Assembly (NCBI RefSeq): GCF_040881935.1
Contig: NZ_JBBECH010000068.1
Coordinates: 1 to 64,000 of the forward strand
Reading direction: 5' to 3'
Origin: Saccharospirillum sp040881935
GTDB lineage: Bacteria; Pseudomonadota; Gammaproteobacteria; Pseudomonadales; Natronospirillaceae
DNA: 64,000 nucleotides
Shown: positions 62,644 through 64,000 of the stretch, piece after piece
How the letters are laid out: every line of letters starts with the position of its first letter
Position numbering within the stretch: the first letter of the stretch is position 1
The notes under the pieces: generated by a model
Told to the model about the DNA's origin: nothing
The model's database searches: none
Seen by the model: only the letters and a program-made list of their open reading frames with translations
Program-made: the position numbers and the translations under genes

Positions 62644-63576
62644 ATGGATCTTTTTGCAGATTTTGGCACTTGGTTAGCGGGCGGTATTGCGCTGGCCGTG
62701 ATCATTGTTATTTTCAAGACCGCCCGGATTGTGCCGCAGAAAAGTAATTTCGTGGTCGAGCGGCTGGGTAAATATTCACGCACGTTGGATTCCGGCTTTC
62801 ACCTGCTGATTCCGTTCATCGACAAGGTCGCTTATACCCACACGCTGAAAGAAGAAGTGATCGACGTAGCACAGCAAGCCTGTATCACCAAAGACAACAT
62901 TCAGGTGGGCATTGACGGCGTTATGTACATTCAGGTTATCGATGCGAATAAAGCCAGTTACGGTGTTGATAATTATCGCAATGCGGCGAGTCAGTTGGCG
63001 CAAACCACGATGCGCTCGGTGATCGGCCAGACGGATCTCGACAAGACCTTTGAAGAACGCGCCAAAATCAACGAAGAAGTCGTTCGGGCTCTCGACGAGG
63101 CCGCCACGCCCTGGGGCATCAAGGTATTGCGTTACGAAGTCTCCGACATTGAATTGCCCAACAGCATTAAAGATGCACTTGAGCAGCAAATGCGCGCCGA
63201 GCGCGAACGTCGTGCGGCCATTGCCAAGTCGGAAGGTGAACGCCAGGCGATGATCAACGTCTCCGAAGGTCAGAAACAGGAAGTGATCAACCTGTCTGAA
63301 GGTGAAAAGCTCAAGCAGATTAACGAAGCAGAAGGTCGCGCCGAAGAAATTCAGCTGATCGCCATCGCCACTGCCGAAGGCTTGCGCAAAATCGCCGAAG
63401 CCATTCAGACACCAGGCGGCAAAGATGCCGTCAGCCTGCGCATCGCCGAACAGTACGTCAAAGAATTCGGCAACCTCGCCAAAACCAACAACACCCTGAT
63501 CCTACCGGCCGAACTGTCAAACGTCGGCGGTGCCGTAGCTGGCCTGGCCGAAGTACTCAAACACGGGAAAGGTTGA
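62644..63576 (+). CDS. SPFH/band 7 (stomatin/paraslipin-like) protein
   Basis: 310 residues with an N-terminal membrane anchor (LAGGIALAVIIVIF) and a band 7 domain beginning RIVPQKSNFVVERLGKYSRT. Next is the oligomerising coiled coil with alanine-glutamate-rich repeats (GERQAMINVSEG, GQKQEVINLSEG, GEKLKQINEAEG), then a C-terminal hydrophobic tail. It forms ring-like assemblies in membranes and is thought to organise protein quality control with NfeD. Also similar to QmcA. Confidence 0.93.
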   Translation: MDLFADFGTWLAGGIALAVIIVIFKTARIVPQKSNFVVERLGKYSRTLDSGFHLLIPFIDKVAYTHTLKEEVIDVAQQACITKDNIQVGIDGVMYIQVIDANKASYGVDNYRNAASQLAQTTMRSVIGQTDLDKTFEERAKINEEVVRALDEAATPWGIKVLRYEVSDIELPNSIKDALEQQMRAERERRAAIAKSEGERQAMINVSEGQKQEVINLSEGEKLKQINEAEGRAEEIQLIAIATAEGLRKIAEAIQTPGGKDAVSLRIAEQYVKEFGNLAKTNNTLILPAELSNVGGAVAGLAEVLKHGKG

Positions 63577-63593
63577 GTCCTTACCGGGAGTTC

Positions 63594-63706
63594 GTGGTGG
63601 CCACCGGGTAGGTGTATCCGGGGTCGGCGTGAACCCGTCCATGGGGCCTAGACCGCAACATCCATGTTGCGGACTACCCCGGATACACCTACCCGGCAGC
63701 CACCAC
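63594..63706 (+). repeat. long palindrome, copy H
   Basis: Arms GGGTAGGTGTATCCGGGG and CCCCGGATACACCTACCC pair exactly; outer GTGGTGG and CCACCAC too. Core GTGAACCCGTCCATGGGG and CCGCAACATCCATGTTGCGG tip. It is directly downstream of the SPFH gene. Confidence 0.88.
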
Positions 63707-63773
63707 TTGATTCGGTGGTTGCTGCTACCAGGTTCCTTTCTTTTGTAGCAGGCCTAGGCAATTGGAAGGTATA

Positions 63774-63886
63774 GCGACGGGTGGCAGGGTTGCTCTTGCG
63801 GGGGTATCTGAGGCATGGATGCCGAAGTTAAGCCTACATGGATGTATTCACGGCGCCCCTGCAAGAGCAACCCTGTCATCCGTCGC
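63774..63886 (-). repeat. long palindrome, copy I
   Basis: Inverted relative to H, 67 bp away. Arms CAGGGTTGCTCTTGC and GCAAGAGCAACCCTG pair exactly; outer GCGACGG and CCGTCGC too. Core is a diverged reverse complement (GTGAATACATCCATG) with the GGCATCCATGCC tip. Its flank (63875-63916) is shared with the orphan flank at 47295. Confidence 0.85.
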
Positions 63887-63931
63887 GGGCTCAAGGCATT
63901 GCAGCCAATTTGAACTCCGAAACTTAAGCCT

Positions 63932-64000
63932 CTAAACAAAATGCGGCTGCGAAGGCCCGCCAATTTGTCTCGCCAGGTAACTGGCATAATTATCCGTCAT
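63932..64000 (-). CDS. 3' end of a gene running off the window
   Basis: On the minus strand the frame is open from the window edge to TAG at 63932: MTDNYASYLARQIGG ending HFV. The ATG at the edge may be internal. Only 22 codons are visible, so the product cannot be named. Confidence 0.5.
   Translation of the reverse strand: MTDNYASYLARQIGGPSQPHFV

Overview
The window is a chromosomal stretch of a GC-rich gammaproteobacterium. Three things point to this: the order mnmG-rsmG-parA-parB-atpIBEFHAGDC, the order nrdR-ribD-ribB-ribH-nusB, and a Crc-like gene divergent from pyrE. Crc and a long HolD-like protein before rimI fit a marine Pseudomonadales/Oceanospirillales-type organism (for example Saccharospirillum- or Reinekea-like). 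That placement is inference. No rRNA, tRNA, CRISPR array, integrase or intact transposase was seen.

Layout. 0.1-2.7 kb: aldehyde dehydrogenase and iron alcohol dehydrogenase. 3.2-7.5 kb: mnmG, rsmG, parA, parB. 7.8-14.9 kb: complete F1Fo ATP synthase operon with a good promoter and an intrinsic terminator. 15-20.7 kb: transglycosylase-like protein, phhB, SDR, leuA, holD-like, rimI. 20.7-25.4 kb (minus): GGDEF/EAL protein, DUF484, dapF, lysA and a tiny LptM-like lipoprotein. 25.6-31.5 kb: PagL-like deacylase, DUF4124 protein, pyrE/crc pair, comM, a membrane protein. 31.5-37.3 kb: gene remnant, FIST-GGDEF-EAL protein, GIY-YIG protein, 5'-nucleotidase lipoprotein, DUF2750. 37.5-42.8 kb: glyA, EamA transporter, sdaA, lipoprotein, cytochrome c. 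43.2-47.1 kb: nrdR-ribD-ribB-ribH-nusB. 47.4-53.4 kb: PPC-repeat lipoprotein, srkA, comF, HTH regulator, degenerate acyltransferase-like protein. 53.8-58.9 kb: carA, carB, greA. 59-61.9 kb: a three-gene cassette (KAS III-like enzyme, heme-oxygenase-like diiron protein, unknown protein). 62.1-63.6 kb: NfeD and SPFH proteins.

Most genes are housekeeping. The most unusual feature is a family of long palindromes in the gaps between genes: nine complete or nearly complete copies plus fragments. All share a central core (GGCGTGAACCCGTCCATGG and relatives), but each has its own outer arms of about 18-20 bp, which still pair with each other at each locus. Several occur as inverted pairs and three carry an extra nested hairpin module. 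The second candidate is the KAS III / diiron oxidase-like / unknown cassette, interrupted exactly at a stop codon by a separate 162-bp palindromic element. Smaller points of interest are an intrinsic-terminator structure inside the FIST-GGDEF-EAL gene, a possible attenuator before carA, a DnaA box with clustered GATC sites before nrdR, and several proteins of known fold whose catalytic residues are missing.
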